Of a DNA stretch of 64,000 nt, positions 61,601-64,000 are shown piece after piece (position 1 is the stretch's first letter; each line of letters starts with the position of its first letter). A model generated the notes under the pieces. That model ran no database searches and was not told where the DNA came from. It saw nothing but the letters and a program-made list of their open reading frames with translations. The position numbers were made by a program, and so were the translations under genes. Source of the DNA: Ptychodera flava (lineage: Eukaryota; Hemichordata; Enteropneusta; Ptychoderidae); the NCBI RefSeq assembly GCF_041260155.1, contig NC_091944.1:28152332-28216331 (forward strand), in the 5' to 3' direction.

Positions 61601-64000
61601 TCATCATTATTTCCATAAATATCATTTAGTTCATCTGTAGAAACCTCTATACCAAATTTCAAAGCTATCAGCTGAGTAGTTTTGGAAATACACATTTTTT
61701 GACCAAAAATGGCAAAAATTGCCCCAAAAATACAAAATTACAGATTTCATCAGAAATTCAATATATATTACTTAGTTCATCTATAGAAACCTGTATACCA
61801 AATTTCAAAACTATCAGACCAGTACTTTTTGAGAAATACATTTTTTGACCAAAAATGGCAAAAATTGCCTTAAAATGCAAATTTGCATATTTCTGCACAA
61901 TTTGAACAAATCTGAAATAGATCATCCCTAGGGACATATGTACCAAATATAAAAGCTATCTGACCAGTAGTTTTGAAGAAGAAGATTTTTAAAGATTTTT
62001 TTACCAAAAATGACAAAAATTGCCTTAAAAATACAAATATGCAAATTTCACCACCATTTGAACAAATCTGATTTAAGTCACCCTAAGCAAACTGCATATC
62101 AAATTTCAAAGCAATCGAACAAGCGGTTTCAGAGAAGAAGATTTTTTTACCAAAAACACAAAAAAATGCCCCAAAAATACAAATATGCAAATATCACCAT
62201 GATTTGAAGAAACTGAAGTAAGGTCACCCCAAGTGAACTGCATATAAAATTTCAAAGCAATTGGACTTGTGGTTTCAGAGGAGAAGGCAATTGTTGATGG
62301 ACGACGGACGCCGGACGCCGGACGCCGGACGACGACAGACGACGACGGATAATCAACCTATTTCATAAGCTCCGCGTCGCTGACAGCGGAGCTAATAAAC
62401 ATCAGAGTTCACTGCACTAGAACACTCTTTGTGCCACACATGTGACAAGATTTTTTTAACTATTGTTAACAAGTCTATACACTTCATCAATCTAATTAAA
62501 ATCAGATGTAGTGATTGGTTAATTTTCTCACTCTCTGCTTTGTCTAAGGTTGTTCCCTGTCTTCCTGCAGAGGTAAGGAGAGCAGTTGCAAAAGTTGACA
62601 CGGAAAATGATGAACAGAAGGAAACAAGTTGTCACGACTGAGTGCATCCCTACATCTGATTTTAATAACACTGACATTTCATCAATATTGGGCATTTAAG
62701 TACAATATGCACATCTTGGTCAGGAGCAGCATCAAAGCCTAGTCATTCTGCCAGCTAATTTTGAATCAACTGCAACAATGCTTGACGATTCTTTGCGCTG
62801 GCTGTTCTTGTGCAGACGTGTATGGTGGTGATTAGATTGCAAATTTAGGACAAATGCCAGTCACTGAGTAAAGTGCTTTGGCTTGCTTGAATTTCATAGA
62901 CTTCTAAAGTGTACCACACTAAAAAATTTCATTATGAATGATTGCCTGGTATGCTTTATGAAGAAAAGTGTGACTTATTCCTAATGAAGCTGGAAATGAC
63001 CATATACAATCTTTTCTAAGTTTGCACCTTGTCAGTTCCAACAATATCACACTAGATGGTTTCTTTGAAGAACAGCATTTCACGCTATGTTGAAACCACG
63101 ATACACATTACAGATATTTAATTTAAATTGATACATTTGATTTAGAAAACAAACTGTTCTCACCAGTTATTACCAGATCCTGACACATCTGTTATCAACT
63201 GTCTACAATCGAAAACATCACCCAGAGGGCCTTTGAGTAAATCATTCACAACTCCTTCTTCCATATCAATGAGTACAGCCTATGGAGTGGCAGAAAAAGA
63301 AAAGATGGTAACAGCATATAAGCACATTGCAATTTTCATCAAACAAGGCAACAGCATACAATGCTTTGATTGGTTATCACTGTGTGGACATATGTTATGT
63401 TTTCAATACAAACAAATCTTTCTTTGGTTGCCTTTCCTTTTGTAATACCTTTACTAAGAGAACACAACTTATTGGTCAAATGGAGGAATGCATTTTCTTC
63501 TATGGTAAATTTTAGCATCAACTGATACCAAACATTTGTGTACAATAACACTGTATAGCTTACAAATGTTGGTGTAAAATCATTGTATCATTTATACCAG
63601 TATACTGATAGCACAAAGAAAGCAATCTGATCGGGTGAGACATGAAAATATGTGTGCTATATTCGTGATATAGCACAGTTGGAACACTTGAGAGCTTTCA
63701 GAGAAGAATTCCTTTTTCTACATTGCCTGCTAGAATTTCAATATTATAGCAATAAACCACCTCAGTAACGGGTATACCATTGACCAATTCACTCCATATA
63801 TCCACTTGCTGTCACTCATGCATATACCGGTATGTCATGAATTGGTCAAAGTCTAGTGGTATACCTGCTACAGATACATGGATTTACCATCGTCTATCTC
63901 CATATACTTACAATGGCACTGAGATAAATACATAATTGATAGTAAGTGAATATATACATGATTCCTAATTCATAAATTTAAATACTCACCCTTGCTTTAA
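55674..64000 (-). CDS. TUBE1: Epsilon-tubulin, ten 3' exons, 5' end outside the window
   Basis: Exons, 5' to 3': 63990-64000 (cut by the window), 63164-63279, 60674-60795, 60082-60148, 59442-59562, 58961-59160, 58037-58177, 57311-57451, 56505-56679 and 55674-55832. All have GT-AG borders and join in frame. The last nine give 413 residues plus stop, against about 475 for the whole human protein. Visible are AVLIDMEEGVVNDLL, SGSGNNW, HSMGG joined across an intron to GTGSG (the tubulin GTP-binding signature), ADCVLPIENQ, the epsilon-specific Lys-rich insert before KPFDKMNNIVANLL, and the C-terminus DVQRLQIAT. Epsilon-tubulin supports centriole triplet microtubules and basal bodies. About 60 N-terminal residues are missing here. 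Confidence 0.97.
59765..59860 (+). mobile_element. tRNA-derived SINE relic
   Basis: GGATTTGGCCGAGCGGTTCTG resembles the 5' end and A box of a Ser- or Leu-type tRNA, and GTGAGTTTGAACGCAA, about 50 bp further on, resembles a B box. The intervening length suits a long-variable-arm tRNA, but the anticodon stem does not pair well, so a functional tRNA is unlikely. It lies in a TUBE1 intron, opposite in strand. Confidence 0.5.
60907..62394. mobile_element. Satellite-bearing inverted-repeat element, 1.49 kb
   Basis: The ends are TAGCTCCGCTGT and ACAGCGGAGCTA, exact complements. Inside, a unit of about 130-150 bp is repeated about eight times. Each unit runs through TTTTGACCAAAAATGGCAAAA, ATTGCCCCAAAAATACAAAA, AGATTTCATCA, a CCTGTATACCAAATTTCAAA block and GCTATCAGACCAGTA. 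Near the 3' end is a GC-rich GACGGACGCCGGACG stretch (about 62297-62345). No duplication of nine bases is seen at the edges, though ATA precedes and follows. It has no coding capacity and lies in a TUBE1 intron. Confidence 0.8.

Overview
This window is animal nuclear DNA, probably from a marine invertebrate. It holds spliced metazoan genes with GT-AG introns, dense small inverted-repeat elements and one large virus-like DNA transposon. I cannot name the species; a hemichordate or similar invertebrate deuterostome is only a guess from the repeat style.

1-20,500: A Polinton/Maverick element of 17,408 bp (2130-19537) has 643-bp terminal inverted repeats that differ at about five positions, and an exact 6-bp target duplication, CTCCCA, on both sides. 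It carries about sixteen genes in compact, often divergent units: DDE integrase with chromodomain, protein-primed family B DNA polymerase, A32-type packaging ATPase, a probable double jelly-roll major capsid protein, a probable single jelly-roll minor capsid protein, several small membrane proteins of unknown function, and a gene that reads as a deoxynucleoside kinase fused to a DEDDh 3'-5' exonuclease. I saw no adenain-type protease. Six genes carry single-base frameshifts and the polymerase also has two in-frame stops, so this copy looks non-autonomous. It sits between two arms of an older, diverged inverted repeat (137-1168 and 19742-20496).

20,500-31,800: No gene is recognisable. There are foldback elements, a palindromic MITE with a 9-bp duplication, a possible solo LTR, degenerate tandem repeats and two TTAA-flanked MITEs.

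31,870-49,221, minus strand: a complete Hippo-pathway kinase gene (STK3/STK4, MST1/2; hpo in flies) in 11 coding exons, 493 aa. Its second intron holds a hAT-like MITE, a roughly 1.4-kb tandem duplication and CATA microsatellites. 49,736-53,924, plus strand: LACTB2, a metallo-beta-lactamase-fold endoribonuclease, 7 exons, 292 aa. The two genes are head-to-head across 514 bp. 55,674-64,000, minus strand: the last ten exons of TUBE1 (epsilon-tubulin), whose 5' end lies beyond the window, with a tRNA-derived SINE relic and a 1.5-kb satellite-bearing element in its introns.

All exons of the three host genes join in frame, whereas most Polinton genes are broken. The most unusual single item is the kinase-exonuclease fusion at 9784-10948.
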